A stretch of DNA of 64,000 nucleotides from Spiro-02 sp034114085 (GCA_034114085.1 JAXEWB010000081.1:1-64000); one strand, 5' to 3'; positions 24,825 through 33,599 are shown, numbered from the stretch's first letter. Notes: a model not told the origin generated them from the sequence alone. Numbers and translations are program-made.

Positions 24825-25664
24825 CTAGGTAATGTTCTTTCTTTCCACAGGCAACTGTAGTTCCGTCAGGTATTTTGCGGGATCTGGTTCATCCCAGGGA
24901 CCTTTGTGGCAGATTTGGCGGCTGAGTCCTGACATGATGTATTGGTTGTGGTCGTCGAGCCAGCGGGCAAAGGCTCTGTATGCGCCGTCTATATTGCTGA
25001 AAGGACCGTAGACCATGACGCAGGCCATGTTCTCCACCGCCTCCACGTTCCGGCAGGAGAATCCCGCTTCGGTAGGCAGGCATGGTTTCTCGATTACCGA
25101 GGCGACCTCCACGTCAACGTCGTGATCCTTATGGGCTGGGTCATGGTAGATCGTCAGGTTGTTTTCATTTGATGCGTAGGCGGGGCAGACTCCATGGCGG
25201 CGCATATAGTCGCCAAGTTCATACCAGAGCGTTTCTTCGCAATCATATGCGGGGATGATTCTGCGAAGGGACAGTACGAGCAGGGAGGGGATTGTCTTGA
25301 GCGAAACGGCGTAATGCAAGTCAAGCGTTCCATGCTCGATATCCTGGATGGCTTGGTCAAGTTTTTGCAACCGGTACTGTTGACGCCGTAGCTCCGATTC
25401 AAGCTCTCCACGTTTTTCAGCAAGTCGGCGGCGGATATTGTCATCATCCCAATGAGAGAGTATCGCAGGCATTTCCATGATAGGAAAATCGAGGTCACGG
25501 AGGAGCAATATTTGTTGAAGCGCCGGTATCTGGTCGATAGAGTACAACCTGTAGCCTGTGTAACGGTCCACAACGGCGGGTTTGAGCAGCCCCATTTCAT
25601 CATAGTATCTGAGCATGCGAATCGAAACGTGCATGAGCTTGGAGAATTCTCCGATTTTGAACAT
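24825..25664 (-). CDS. MerR-family regulator with GyrI-like effector domain
   Basis: This is a 279-residue regulator of the BmrR type. The winged helix begins MFKIGEFSKLMHVSIRMLRY and continues YDEMGLLKPAVVDRYTGYRL. A coiled coil of about residues 75-115 (RRRLAEKRGELESELRRQQY) follows, then a C-terminal GyrI-like ligand-binding domain from about residue 120, including VYGPFSNIDGAYRAFARWLDD. Such proteins bind hydrophobic or cationic drugs and activate efflux genes. No efflux gene is adjacent. The ATG directly follows an AGAGG with only 1 nt spacing and a -10-like TACAAT, so the message may be leaderless. Confidence 0.88.
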   Translation of the reverse strand: MFKIGEFSKLMHVSIRMLRYYDEMGLLKPAVVDRYTGYRLYSIDQIPALQQILLLRDLDFPIMEMPAILSHWDDDNIRRRLAEKRGELESELRRQQYRLQKLDQAIQDIEHGTLDLHYAVSLKTIPSLLVLSLRRIIPAYDCEETLWYELGDYMRRHGVCPAYASNENNLTIYHDPAHKDHDVDVEVASVIEKPCLPTEAGFSCRNVEAVENMACVMVYGPFSNIDGAYRAFARWLDDHNQYIMSGLSRQICHKGPWDEPDPAKYLTELQLPVERKNIT

Positions 25665-25668
25665 GCCT

Positions 25669-25698
25669 CTATTGTACTTATAGTCAAGACATTCGCAA
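25669..25698 (-). promoter_or_regulatory. MerR promoter/operator region abutting the start codon
   Basis: On the minus strand TTGCGA (25693-25698) and TACAAT (25671-25676) are 16 bp apart, and the -10 ends 6 nt before the ATG. The dyad CTATAAGTACAATAG (25669-25683) covers the -10, consistent with autoregulation. Confidence 0.4.
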
Positions 25699-25840
25699 GA
25701 GGGGGAGGGCTGTTGAACATGTAGAAAAAAAGTACTTGTACGGTATTTCACGTCAAGGTACCCGCATCCATGCGAAATACCCATATCACCACAGGCTATA
25801 GGCGTTCCGGTTATGGTCGTGCCGGGACGTTGATAACGGA

Positions 25841-25884
25841 ACGGGGGTGCCGCCGTTGTCTTCCGACTGATGCGACACCCCCGT
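25841..25884 (-). terminator. Terminator after the BMP binding protein gene
   Basis: ACGGGGGTG (25841-25849) and CACCCCCGT (25876-25884) pair perfectly, with CGC/GCG continuing inwards. On the minus strand only TTCCGTT follows, so the T-run is weak. Confidence 0.55.
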
Positions 25885-25903
25885 GATAGTCAGTGAAGAA
25901 AAA

Positions 25904-27127
25904 TCAATATGCGGCGTTCAGCCATGTGATTCCATCGATTTGAGCGGTGAAGTACGGAGCGCTCTGGAAATGGGATTCATGGAATGCGCCATCGAATACT
26001 GCTTCGCCCGTATCAGCGGCGAAGTCACCGTTGGTGTCAAGTGCGAATGCATGGGTAAGCGGTGCGCCATCGACGGTGAAAGTGCTAGTATCGAAAACCT
26101 GGATTTTTCCGGCCTTGATGTCGGCGATGACCTGCGCCATCTTTTCAGCCGTTCCAGGAGCAGCGATAGCTTCGTTCAGATGAGTCATGACAACGGCGTT
26201 GTCGGACATGCCCTTGCACCAGTCCTGCTCCATCGTTACGCCGTCAACATGCGCCTTGATGAATTCGTAGAAGTATTCAGACCAGTCGATGCGGGTTGAA
26301 ATCAGGGATGCAGCGGGAGCGACACCCGTCATGTCCGCGTTGTATCCGGTATGGAACACTCCACGGCTCTGGGCTGCGGTTGCGGGAGTCGTGTTGTCGG
26401 AATGCTGGGAAATCATTACGCAACCCTGGTCGATAAGGGCCAATGCGGCATCAGATTCCGCAGTCGCGTCAGACCAGGAGCCTACGAAGGAAACCTTCAT
26501 GGTCACTGAAGGGCAGACGCTCCTTGCGCCAAGGTAGTAGGCTGTAAAGCCGGAGATTACTTCTGCGAACGAGTAGGCGCCGACATAGCCGATAACGGCC
26601 TTGTTCGCGGTTATCTTGCCTTCCTGGATCATCTGGTTGAGCTTCATGCCTGCGACCACACCAGCTACATAACGGCCTTCGTAGATATTGGCGAACGCAT
26701 TGTAGGTGTTGGGCAGATCGTCAACGCAGGAGACGCAGTTCGTGCAGCCTACGAATTTTACGTTGGGATAGCTCGGCGCGACTTCAAGCATGAAGGGCTC
26801 AAAACCATAGCTGTTGTTAAAAATAATCTGACAACCCTCTTCTGCTGCCTCGATATTGGCATCCAGGCATGTTGAATCTTCACCGATGTTGTATTTCGTT
26901 ACCCATTCAACGTTGATACCGTCGGCGGCCAGTCTCTTTGTAGCTTCGTTGCGCCCCTGGATGAAGTTGTACGAATATCCCTGGTCATTCTCGTCACCGA
27001 TGCACAGCAGTCCGACCTTCAGCGTCGTTCCTGCGCTGGCTGTAGTACGAGCTTCCGATGCCCCCCCAGCGAACGCCAAGCCTGCGACAAGCAGCATGGC
27101 AAGAAGCGTAAGTGTGATTTTTTTCAT
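25904..27127 (-). CDS. BMP-family (PnrA-like) ABC transporter substrate-binding protein
   Basis: This 407-residue periplasmic protein of the basic membrane protein family, homologous to the purine nucleoside receptor PnrA/TmpC, has a signal peptide ending in GLAFAGGASEA. Family segments are VGLLCIGDENDQGYSYNFIQ, QIIFNNSYGFEPFMLEVAPS, AGVVAGMKLNQMI, and VMISQHSDNTTPATAAQSRG, which contributes ligand contacts. The SDNT motif and a YNADM block suit nucleoside-like ligands. The start at 27127 has GGAG 7 nt upstream. It is transcribed from its own promoter downstream of the permease genes, which would allow binding protein excess. Confidence 0.9.
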   Translation of the reverse strand: MKKITLTLLAMLLVAGLAFAGGASEARTTASAGTTLKVGLLCIGDENDQGYSYNFIQGRNEATKRLAADGINVEWVTKYNIGEDSTCLDANIEAAEEGCQIIFNNSYGFEPFMLEVAPSYPNVKFVGCTNCVSCVDDLPNTYNAFANIYEGRYVAGVVAGMKLNQMIQEGKITANKAVIGYVGAYSFAEVISGFTAYYLGARSVCPSVTMKVSFVGSWSDATAESDAALALIDQGCVMISQHSDNTTPATAAQSRGVFHTGYNADMTGVAPAASLISTRIDWSEYFYEFIKAHVDGVTMEQDWCKGMSDNAVVMTHLNEAIAAPGTAEKMAQVIADIKAGKIQVFDTSTFTVDGAPLTHAFALDTNGDFAADTGEAVFDGAFHESHFQSAPYFTAQIDGITWLNAAY

Positions 27128-27203
27128 GTTTCTCTCCACTTTTGTTCCGAAGTCAGAGACCTGGAACAGTTTTTTTGTGAACTAAAAACTCCACATATGT
27201 ACG

Positions 27204-27254
27204 ATTTTATCATAATTATTGTGTTTTTCAACATTGTTTGCGAAAAAACACAAT
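27204..27254 (-). promoter_or_regulatory. Promoter and 11-bp inverted repeat of the BMP binding protein gene
   Basis: On the minus strand TTGAAA (27226-27231) and TAAAAT (27204-27209) are 16 bp apart. ATTGTGTTTTT (27218-27228) and AAAAACACAAT (27244-27254) are perfect inverted repeats overlapping and upstream of the -35. They suit a dimeric regulator. Confidence 0.5.
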
Positions 27255-27348
27255 ATGTTCGCACCAATCTGGCAAATTCATGCCAGTTGCTATCCGTTTC
27301 AGTGAAACTTTCACCCGCAAGCCGGTCGGAAAGTTCCTACGGGAAGCA

Positions 27349-27380
27349 AAAAGGAGGGGGCGCTTTCATCCGCCCCCTTC
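27349..27380 (-). terminator. Terminator of the BMP transporter core operon
   Basis: On the minus strand AAGGGGGCG and CGCCCCCT form a stem around an 8-nt loop, then CCTTTTTG. It separates the ATPase-permease operon from the binding protein gene downstream. Confidence 0.7.
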
Positions 27381-27398
27381 CCCGCAGAACGGCGGTCC

Positions 27399-28385
27399 TT
27401 ATCGTTCCTCTCTGAAATAATTGAGCCCGAGAGAAGCTGGCGGCTGCTTTTCCTTGTTATTGCGCATGCTGGAGAAAACGAGGACGATGACCGTGACGAC
27501 ATAGGGTAGTATCTTGTATAATTCCGTGGGGATGAACGGTACTACGACGCGCAGGTACATGATCATCATGGCTCCGAAGATGATTGAACCCCAGATGGCG
27601 TTCAAAGGCCTCCACATGCAGAATATCACGAGCGCCACAGCAAGCCATCCGACGCCGGCGAGCCCCTCGTGGTTCCATACACACCCCGCGGTGGTCGTGA
27701 TATACACCATGCCGCCGATAGCGGAAATCCCTCCTCCGATGATTGTTGAAAGGTATTTGTATTTCGTGATGTTGATACCGGCGGCGTCCGCGGTGGCCGG
27801 GGATTCCCCCACGGCCCTCAGGTACATGCCGTAGCGGGTCTTGTAGAGGAAAAGATGCATTAGAATAGCCAGTACTACAGCGAGATAGAAGAACACCGTA
27901 TGGCTGAACAGGATATTTCCGACTACAGGAATTTCTGACAGCGCCTTTGGAAATATCGACCGGGAGAACGCCGCCTTCAGACTGTTGCTGAGTGCGACGT
28001 ATCCGCCCTCGCTGACACGCATGAACTCTCCGGTGAACTGTCCGACACCCGTGCCGAAAATCGCAAGCGCGAGACCGGTCACGTTCTGGTTCGCCCGGAG
28101 CGTGATGGTCAGGAAGCTATAGATGAGCGATGCCGCCGCGCCCGCCGCGAAAGCGGCCAGAATCGCGACGATTATGGCGACCGCCCCATTGGAAGCCGCT
28201 GTCCCGACCATTTTTTCATAGTAGAAAGCGCCGGCAAGTCCGAATGCGCCCCCCATATACATGATGCCTTCGACCCCAAGGTTGAGGTTTCCCGACCGTT
28301 CCGTCAGAATCTCGCCCAAGGTACCGAACATGAGGACCGTGCCGAACGTGACGGCAGCGATGATCAAAGATATCAAGGTGCTCAT
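27399..28385 (-). CDS. BMP-type ABC transporter permease (second)
   Basis: This is a 328-residue permease of the branched-chain/ribose type (BPD_transp_2). About nine hydrophobic segments are seen, with the conserved ILTERSGNLNLGVEGIMYMG near residue 26 and the coupling region VGESPATADAAGINITKYKY at about residue 190. Both are typical of nucleoside transporter permeases such as NupQ/YufQ. Its ATG overlaps the stop of the preceding permease by 4 nt. It would form the heterodimeric channel with that protein. Confidence 0.92.
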   Translation of the reverse strand: MSTLISLIIAAVTFGTVLMFGTLGEILTERSGNLNLGVEGIMYMGGAFGLAGAFYYEKMVGTAASNGAVAIIVAILAAFAAGAAASLIYSFLTITLRANQNVTGLALAIFGTGVGQFTGEFMRVSEGGYVALSNSLKAAFSRSIFPKALSEIPVVGNILFSHTVFFYLAVVLAILMHLFLYKTRYGMYLRAVGESPATADAAGINITKYKYLSTIIGGGISAIGGMVYITTTAGCVWNHEGLAGVGWLAVALVIFCMWRPLNAIWGSIIFGAMMIMYLRVVVPFIPTELYKILPYVVTVIVLVFSSMRNNKEKQPPASLGLNYFREER

Positions 28386-29473
28386 GCTTTCACCTCCCGT
28401 ACCGCCTTGTGTCGCAGAATAACCTTGTAGTTGATGAAGAATTCGCAGCCCAGCATGCAGAACAGCAGGATGCCGATTACGATATTCGCGATGGACGCCG
28501 GCACTTGCATCCGTGTCTGCAACGTATTAGCCCCCTTGGTCAGGATCGCGAGGATCATCGAGATGGCTATCATGGCGAAGGAATTGAGCTGGCTCAGCCA
28601 GGCCACGGTGATCGAAGTGAATCCGACGCCGTTCGCGACACCCTTGTAGAGCGTATAGTTTGCGCCGGACACGACGATGAACCCCACGATGCCGCAGATG
28701 GCGCCCGAGACGAGCATGGTGCGCATCATGATGCGTCCCACGTTCATTCCCGCATAGCGCGCGGTGTTGTACGAATCCCCGATGACGGCGATCTCATACC
28801 CGTGCTTCGTATGGTTCATATAGATGTACATCACGACGACGAGGACGAGGACGATAATCCAGCCGCAGTGGATTCCGAAGACGCTCGGCAATCTGGCCGA
28901 TTGCTTGAACATCGGAATGATCTGGGAGCCTTTTCTCCCTTCCCAGGGACCACCCTGCAACCACGCCACGATACCGATGGCGATATAGTTCATCATCAAC
29001 GTGAACAGCGTCTCATTCGTATTCCACTTCGCCTTGAAGAACGCCGGGATCAGCGCCCAGACGCCCCCCGCCAACGCTGCGGCGAGAAACATGATTACAA
29101 GAAGCGGGAAACGTGGAAGCTTGTCATACCAGAACAGCGCGAAGTATGAAGCCGCGATGGCCCCCATGGTGATCTGGCCCTCCGCGCCGATATTCCAGAA
29201 GCGCATCTTGAAGCACGGGGCTATGGCGAGCGCCGCTCCCAAGAGGGGAATGGCAATCTTGATCGTCTGCTTGAGGTATATCGACTTGCTCAACGAACCC
29301 TGGACGATGATTCCATATGCCGCGACGGGGTTGTGGCCTGTAAGGAGCATGGGGATGCACCCGAGGACAAGTGCGAATACGATGGAGGCGATACGGATGC
29401 ACCAGACCTTCTTCGGATCCATATGGTCACGTTTCGCAAGACGTATCAGTTGCGTTTTGGGTTCTGCGCTCAT
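28382..29473 (-). CDS. BMP-type ABC transporter permease (first)
   Basis: This is a 363-residue permease of the YufP/NupP type with about ten hydrophobic segments. The motif FKMRFWNIGAEGQITMGAIA lies near residue 88, and the EAA-like loop is VIGDSYNTARYAGMNVGRIM. It starts inside the last codons of the ATPase gene (4-nt overlap) and ends in a 4-nt overlap with the second permease gene, giving tight coupling. The order ATPase-permease-permease is the usual one for nucleoside-type BMP importers. Confidence 0.92.
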   Translation of the reverse strand: MSAEPKTQLIRLAKRDHMDPKKVWCIRIASIVFALVLGCIPMLLTGHNPVAAYGIIVQGSLSKSIYLKQTIKIAIPLLGAALAIAPCFKMRFWNIGAEGQITMGAIAASYFALFWYDKLPRFPLLVIMFLAAALAGGVWALIPAFFKAKWNTNETLFTLMMNYIAIGIVAWLQGGPWEGRKGSQIIPMFKQSARLPSVFGIHCGWIIVLVLVVVMYIYMNHTKHGYEIAVIGDSYNTARYAGMNVGRIMMRTMLVSGAICGIVGFIVVSGANYTLYKGVANGVGFTSITVAWLSQLNSFAMIAISMILAILTKGANTLQTRMQVPASIANIVIGILLFCMLGCEFFINYKVILRHKAVREVKA

Positions 29474-31002
29474 CGGCCCGCCTCCTCACTTTCAATACTG
29501 GTCATCATGAAGCCTATTTGTTCTTTCGTGGCGGTGCGGGCGTCGACTATGCCGCTGATCCGTCCGCCGCACAGCACCAGGATTCTGTCGCACAACTCCA
29601 GCAGCACGTCGAGGTCCTCTCCGACATACAGCACCGCGACGCCTTTCATCTTCTGCTCTGTAAGCAGATTGTAAATGGTGTAGGAAGTGTTGATGTCCAG
29701 TCCCCGCACGGCATAGGCCGTCATGAGTACCGCGGGTTCTCCGGAGATTTCCCGGCCTACAAGCACCTTCTGGACGTTGCCTCCTGACATTCTCCTGACA
29801 GGGAAGCTCGTACTGGGGGTGACGACCTCCAGCTCATCCCAAATACGTTTCGCAAGCTCTTCCGGCTGTTTTCGGTGAAGGAAGGCGCCTTTGCCGTTTT
29901 TCCAGGAACGAAGCAGCATGTTGCCCGTCATGCCCATGGAGCCGACCAGCCCCATCCCGAGTCTGTCCTCTGGCACGAATGCCATGCCGACGCCCGTCTT
30001 GCGAATCTGCATGGGGGTTTTCCCGACTAGTTCGGTTTCCGTTCCATCTTCGCCTATGAATTGCACCGAACCCTCCGCTACCGGGTATAGGCCCGTGATT
30101 CCTTCAAGCAGTTCCTTTTGTCCCGAGCCAGCGATGCCCGCGACGCCAAGGATTTCCCCCGTCATCGCTGTAAATGAAACATCGTCAAGTTTCTTGACGC
30201 CTTCATTGTCGACGCAAGTCAGTCCTTTGACTCGCAATTTGGGCTTTGGAGTATCGTAGGACGGTCGATCTATATTGAGCGTTACCGCATGGCCGACCAT
30301 CATGTCGGTCAACGCCTGCGGGTTTGTATCCGAGGTATGCACCGTTCCGATATACTTTCCCTTTCGCAGGACGGCCACCTTGTCCGAAACATCCATGACT
30401 TCGTTGAGCTTGTGGGTGATGATGACGATGGCCTTGCCGTCCGCCTTCATATTTCTCAGTACGTTGAACAGTTTTTCCGTTTCCTGTGGCGTCAGGACCG
30501 CGGTCGGTTCGTCAAGAACCAGTATCTTGGCCCCTCTGTACAGCACTTTGACGATTTCGACCGTTTGCTTCTGGGAAACCGACATGTCGTAGATTTTCTT
30601 CGTCGGGGCGATGTCAAAACCATATCTGTCGCAGATTTCCTGGACTTTGGTGTTCGTTGCTTTCAAATCCATCTTGCCATCATCGAGACCTAGGATGATG
30701 TTCTGGGCCGCTGTAAACACATCGACCAGCTTGTAATGCTGATGGATCATCCCGATTCCATAGTCATACGCATCTTTGGGAGAACGTATCCAAATCGGGC
30801 TGCCGTCCATGAAAATCTGTCCTTCATCCGGTTGGTAGATTCCCGACAGCATGTTCATCAAGGTGGTTTTCCCGCTGCCGTTCTCTCCCAGCAGAGCGAG
30901 TATCTCACCCCGGTTGATCGTCAGGTCAATGTCGTCGTTGGCCACCACTTTGCCAAAGCGCTTGGTGATGCCCTTCATCTCAATCGCGCAAGTCGTTTCC
31001 AA
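29470..31002 (-). CDS. BMP-type ABC transporter ATP-binding protein, duplicated domains, TTG start
   Basis: This is a 510-residue protein with two ABC domains. The first (about residues 5-235) has Walker A LGENGSGKTTLMN, signature MSVSQKQTVEIVKVL (degenerate) and Walker B ILVLDEPTAVLTP. The second (about 255-500) has the altered P-loop GIAGSGQKELLEGI and signature RMSGGNVQKVLVGRE, as usual for nucleoside/ribose-type ATPases. No ATG fits: an AGGAGG box sits 8 nt before TTG at 31002, and the protein from there reads (M)ETTCAIEMKGITKRFGKV, matching the family start. It energises the two downstream permeases. Confidence 0.9.
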   Translation of the reverse strand: METTCAIEMKGITKRFGKVVANDDIDLTINRGEILALLGENGSGKTTLMNMLSGIYQPDEGQIFMDGSPIWIRSPKDAYDYGIGMIHQHYKLVDVFTAAQNIILGLDDGKMDLKATNTKVQEICDRYGFDIAPTKKIYDMSVSQKQTVEIVKVLYRGAKILVLDEPTAVLTPQETEKLFNVLRNMKADGKAIVIITHKLNEVMDVSDKVAVLRKGKYIGTVHTSDTNPQALTDMMVGHAVTLNIDRPSYDTPKPKLRVKGLTCVDNEGVKKLDDVSFTAMTGEILGVAGIAGSGQKELLEGITGLYPVAEGSVQFIGEDGTETELVGKTPMQIRKTGVGMAFVPEDRLGMGLVGSMGMTGNMLLRSWKNGKGAFLHRKQPEELAKRIWDELEVVTPSTSFPVRRMSGGNVQKVLVGREISGEPAVLMTAYAVRGLDINTSYTIYNLLTEQKMKGVAVLYVGEDLDVLLELCDRILVLCGGRISGIVDARTATKEQIGFMMTSIESEEAGR

Positions 31003-31029
31003 AGTAATCTTCCTCCTGGAATATAAGAC

Positions 31030-31058
31030 ATCGTAGCATGGCGAATTCATTCTCACAA
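31030..31058 (-). promoter_or_regulatory. Promoter of the BMP transporter operon
   Basis: On the minus strand TTGTGA (31053-31058) and TACGAT (31030-31035) are 17 bp apart. The AGGAGG box follows within the leader. Confidence 0.5.
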
Positions 31059-31079
31059 CAAAAAACAACAAAGTGCAAC

Positions 31080-31116
31080 AAAAAACGTCGTAAGAGCAAT
31101 CCGTACTCTTACGACG
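31080..31116 (-). terminator. Terminator of argG
   Basis: On the minus strand CGTCGTAAGAG and CTCTTACGACG form a perfect 11-bp stem with a 9-nt loop, followed by TTTTTT. Confidence 0.85.
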
Positions 31117-31193
31117 TCGTTGTCGCCGTTTAACAGTCTTTCTTCATGAGCGTCCATGGAAAACGCTGTCAAAGCCTTGTCCTCGCATGTTCC

Positions 31194-32414
31194 TCAATTA
31201 TTCCGTGTAGCCGAAGCCATCAGCCGAATCGCGTTGATGTTGATGAACCCCTTGCAGTCGACTGGATGGTATCCACCTGCGATATCCATACTGCCCAGCG
31301 CCTCGTTGTAGAGGGAACAGGGGCTGGTGATTCCTGCGTTGACCACATTCCCCTTGTACAAAGCGACCTTGGCTGTGCCGGTGACATGCTTCTGGCTCTG
31401 CTCGAACGCGGCGGTGAGCATGTCGAACTCAGGCGCATGCCAGTAGCCGTTGTAGATCAACTCGGCGTACTTGGGCATCATGCAGTCCCTGAGGTGCATT
31501 ACTTCCTTGTCCATCGTGATTCCCTCCAGATTGTGGTGGGCTTTCCAGAGGATTTCGCATCCGGGGGTCTCGTAGACGCCACGGCTCTTGATGCCGATGT
31601 AGCGGTTTTCCACCATGTCCACCCTGCCGATAGCGTTGTCATGGCCCATCTTGTTCAAGTACAGGACCATTTCAAGCGGGTCGGTCACGACCGTTCCGTC
31701 GTCTTCATTGGTAACCTTCACGGGTGTTCCGTTCACGAATTCGATCGCCAGGTTGGTTTCCTTGTCTGGAGCGTCCTGCGGAGAAAGCGTCAGGGAGAAC
31801 ACGTCGGCGGGACAGCGGTTGGCGGGATCTTCCAGAATACCGGCTTCGTGGCTGATGTGAATCAGATTTTCATCTTCGCTGTAGGGCTTCTTCAAGGAGG
31901 CTTTGACGGGGATGTCGTATTTCTCCGCATAGGCGAGCATGTCGGAACGTCCTTCAAACTGGCTCAGCCATTCGGGATCCTTCCATGGGCTGATGATCTT
32001 CACTTCCGGCATGTGCATGTAGTAGCCGAACTCGAACCGGACCTGGTCGTTGCCTTTGCCGGTGGCTCCATGCGCCACGTACACGGTACCTTCTTTTTTC
32101 GCGATTTCTATATGCCGCTTCGCGATGATCGGTCTCGCGATGGAGGTTCCCAGCATATACGTCCCTTCATAAATTGCATTCGCCTTCATGGCCGGGATGA
32201 TATAGTCCGTCACCAGTTCCTTACGCAGATCCTCTATGTATACCTTCGACGCGCCGGTCGCATACGCTTTCTTTTCAATGGCGTCGAAATCTTCGTTCTG
32301 TCCTACGTTCGCTACATAGGCGATGACATCGAAGCCCTTGTTCGACAGCCATTTGAGGATGACGGAAGTATCCAGTCCGCCGCTGTATGCCAGAATTACT
32401 TTTTCCTTGCTCAT
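31194..32414 (-). CDS. argG: Argininosuccinate synthase
   Basis: This 406-residue enzyme joins citrulline and aspartate with ATP in the last but one step of arginine synthesis. The N-terminal PP-loop is VILAYSGGLDTSVILKWL. The citrulline/aspartate region includes YVAHGATGKGNDQVRFEFGY, and the C-terminal part has EFVNGTPVKV and SRGVYETPG. The length is standard. No argH or other arginine gene is adjacent. ARG-box-like sequences in its promoter and a strong terminator make it a single-gene, probably arginine-repressed unit. Confidence 0.96.
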   Translation of the reverse strand: MSKEKVILAYSGGLDTSVILKWLSNKGFDVIAYVANVGQNEDFDAIEKKAYATGASKVYIEDLRKELVTDYIIPAMKANAIYEGTYMLGTSIARPIIAKRHIEIAKKEGTVYVAHGATGKGNDQVRFEFGYYMHMPEVKIISPWKDPEWLSQFEGRSDMLAYAEKYDIPVKASLKKPYSEDENLIHISHEAGILEDPANRCPADVFSLTLSPQDAPDKETNLAIEFVNGTPVKVTNEDDGTVVTDPLEMVLYLNKMGHDNAIGRVDMVENRYIGIKSRGVYETPGCEILWKAHHNLEGITMDKEVMHLRDCMMPKYAELIYNGYWHAPEFDMLTAAFEQSQKHVTGTAKVALYKGNVVNAGITSPCSLYNEALGSMDIAGGYHPVDCKGFININAIRLMASATRNN

Positions 32415-32493
32415 ATCGTGTATCCCTCCGTAGGATCAATCGTTTTTCTGATGGTTCGATAATATGCGAAAATTGATAAAATATGCAATATGT

Positions 32494-32563
32494 TTTGTAT
32501 ATTTATTCGTAAAAAAGTCTTAACTTATTATAATGCATGGAATTTATTAAATATTTATTCATG
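32494..32563 (-). promoter_or_regulatory. argG promoter with two ARG-box-like operators
   Basis: The minus-strand -10 is a perfect TATAAT (32527-32532) with a poor -35. ATTAAATATTTATTCATG (32546-32563) lies over the -35 position and TTTGTATATTTATTCGTA (32494-32511) over the early leader. The first reads CATGAATAAATATTTAAT on the coding strand, close to ArgR boxes of other bacteria. Confidence 0.6.
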
Positions 32564-32696
32564 GCCATGATGGATGGCGTTGCGTTTTTAGCGATATTCC
32601 ATCAATGTCTGCCATTCCAGAACGCCTCCCGATAGTGTATGATTTCCACAATAGGCGGAATCCTGTTTTGAGCGGGTTGCCAAGTTTGAATCATAA

Positions 32697-32715
32697 TGAT
32701 ATCATATTGATATCA
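32697..32715 (+). promoter_or_regulatory. Tandem TGATATCA operator-like element
   Basis: Two perfect 8-bp palindromes TGATATCA (32697-32704 and 32708-32715) are separated by TAT; the whole is itself nearly palindromic. It lies about 80 nt before the ABC-2 exporter ATPase gene. Confidence 0.5.
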
Positions 32716-32795
32716 TATGGCGCGATTTGGCCGTGTCGGGCGACGATGGCTGAATCGTTCCGGCCTGCTAACCGCGGATAGATGGAGGGGTTGAT

Positions 32796-33599
32796 ATGGA
32801 CGCTGCAAGAGACGCGAAAAAGCCAATGGTCAGTTTTACTGATGTTACGAAATGTTATGGAAAGGGCAAAGTCCCTGCGGTAGACCATTTGAACCTTCAG
32901 GTGCGCCCTGGTGAAATCTTCGGTTTCCTCGGCCCTAACGGCGCTGGCAAGTCAACCACCATCAAGATGCTCGTCGGCATGCTCCGGCAGGATTCCGGCA
33001 GCATCGAAGTGGGTTCTTTCGACAATCTGGATTCTTCGACCGAATTGAAGAAATTGCTCGGCTACGTTCCTGATGAGCCGCTGTTCTATGAACGCATGAC
33101 AGGTCTGCGCCATATCAATTTCATCTGTGACCTGTATGGCATTCCCGGCAAGGCCAGGGAAAGCAGAACCTTAAAGCTCGCCGAGATGTTTGAAATGACG
33201 GATGCCTTGCGAGATCCGATCAACAGCTATTCCCATGGCATGAAGCAGAAACTCGGCGTCATCGCCGCATTGGTCCACGATCCCCAGGTGTTGGTGCTCG
33301 ACGAGCCCATGGTCGGTCTGGACCCGCGTTCTTCCTTTGTTTTGAAAGATGTCATGCGGGAATTCTGCAAGATGGGGCGTACGGTGTTTTTTTCGACACA
33401 TGTCATGGAAGTCGCCGAACGGCTTTGTGATAGGGTCGGCATCATAGCCAAAGGCCACCTGCTGTTCAATGGTACGCTGGATGAGTTGAAAACTCAGAAA
33501 GGGGAGACTGACGCTACGTTGGAGGAACTGTTCCTGCAACTTACAGGACAGACTGATATCGGGCAGGTGGCGGAGACGACAGAGGAGGTCCTGCGATGA
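32796..33599 (+). CDS. ABC-2 type exporter ATP-binding protein
   Basis: This is a 267-residue ATPase. Walker A is GFLGPNGAGKSTTIKMLVG at about residue 45, the Q-loop area is GYVPDEPLFYERMTGLRHIN, the signature is YSHGMKQKLGVIAALVHDP, Walker B is VLVLDEPMVGLDP, and the switch His is in FFSTHVMEVAE. The signature SHGMKQK and Glu-Pro-Leu-Phe Q-loop variation are typical of CcmA/YbhF-like exporter ATPases. It overlaps the permease gene by 4 nt. The substrate is unknown; such pairs export lipids, antibiotics or peptides. A few candidate start codons exist near 32796; ATGG after GGAGGGGTTGAT is chosen. Confidence 0.9.
   Translation: MDAARDAKKPMVSFTDVTKCYGKGKVPAVDHLNLQVRPGEIFGFLGPNGAGKSTTIKMLVGMLRQDSGSIEVGSFDNLDSSTELKKLLGYVPDEPLFYERMTGLRHINFICDLYGIPGKARESRTLKLAEMFEMTDALRDPINSYSHGMKQKLGVIAALVHDPQVLVLDEPMVGLDPRSSFVLKDVMREFCKMGRTVFFSTHVMEVAERLCDRVGIIAKGHLLFNGTLDELKTQKGETDATLEELFLQLTGQTDIGQVAETTEEVLR

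Larger units (their letters stand above)
32415..32795. other. Divergent promoter region between argG and the ABC-2 exporter
   Basis: This is an AT-rich region holding the argG promoter with ARG-box-like sites (32494-32563) on the left and a paired TGATATCA element (32697-32715) on the exporter side. No additional gene is visible. Confidence 0.5.

Noticed and set aside
29470..31071. ATG start at 31071 for the BMP-type ATPase
   Set aside because: It lies upstream of the promoter -10 (31030-31035), so it would not be in the transcript.
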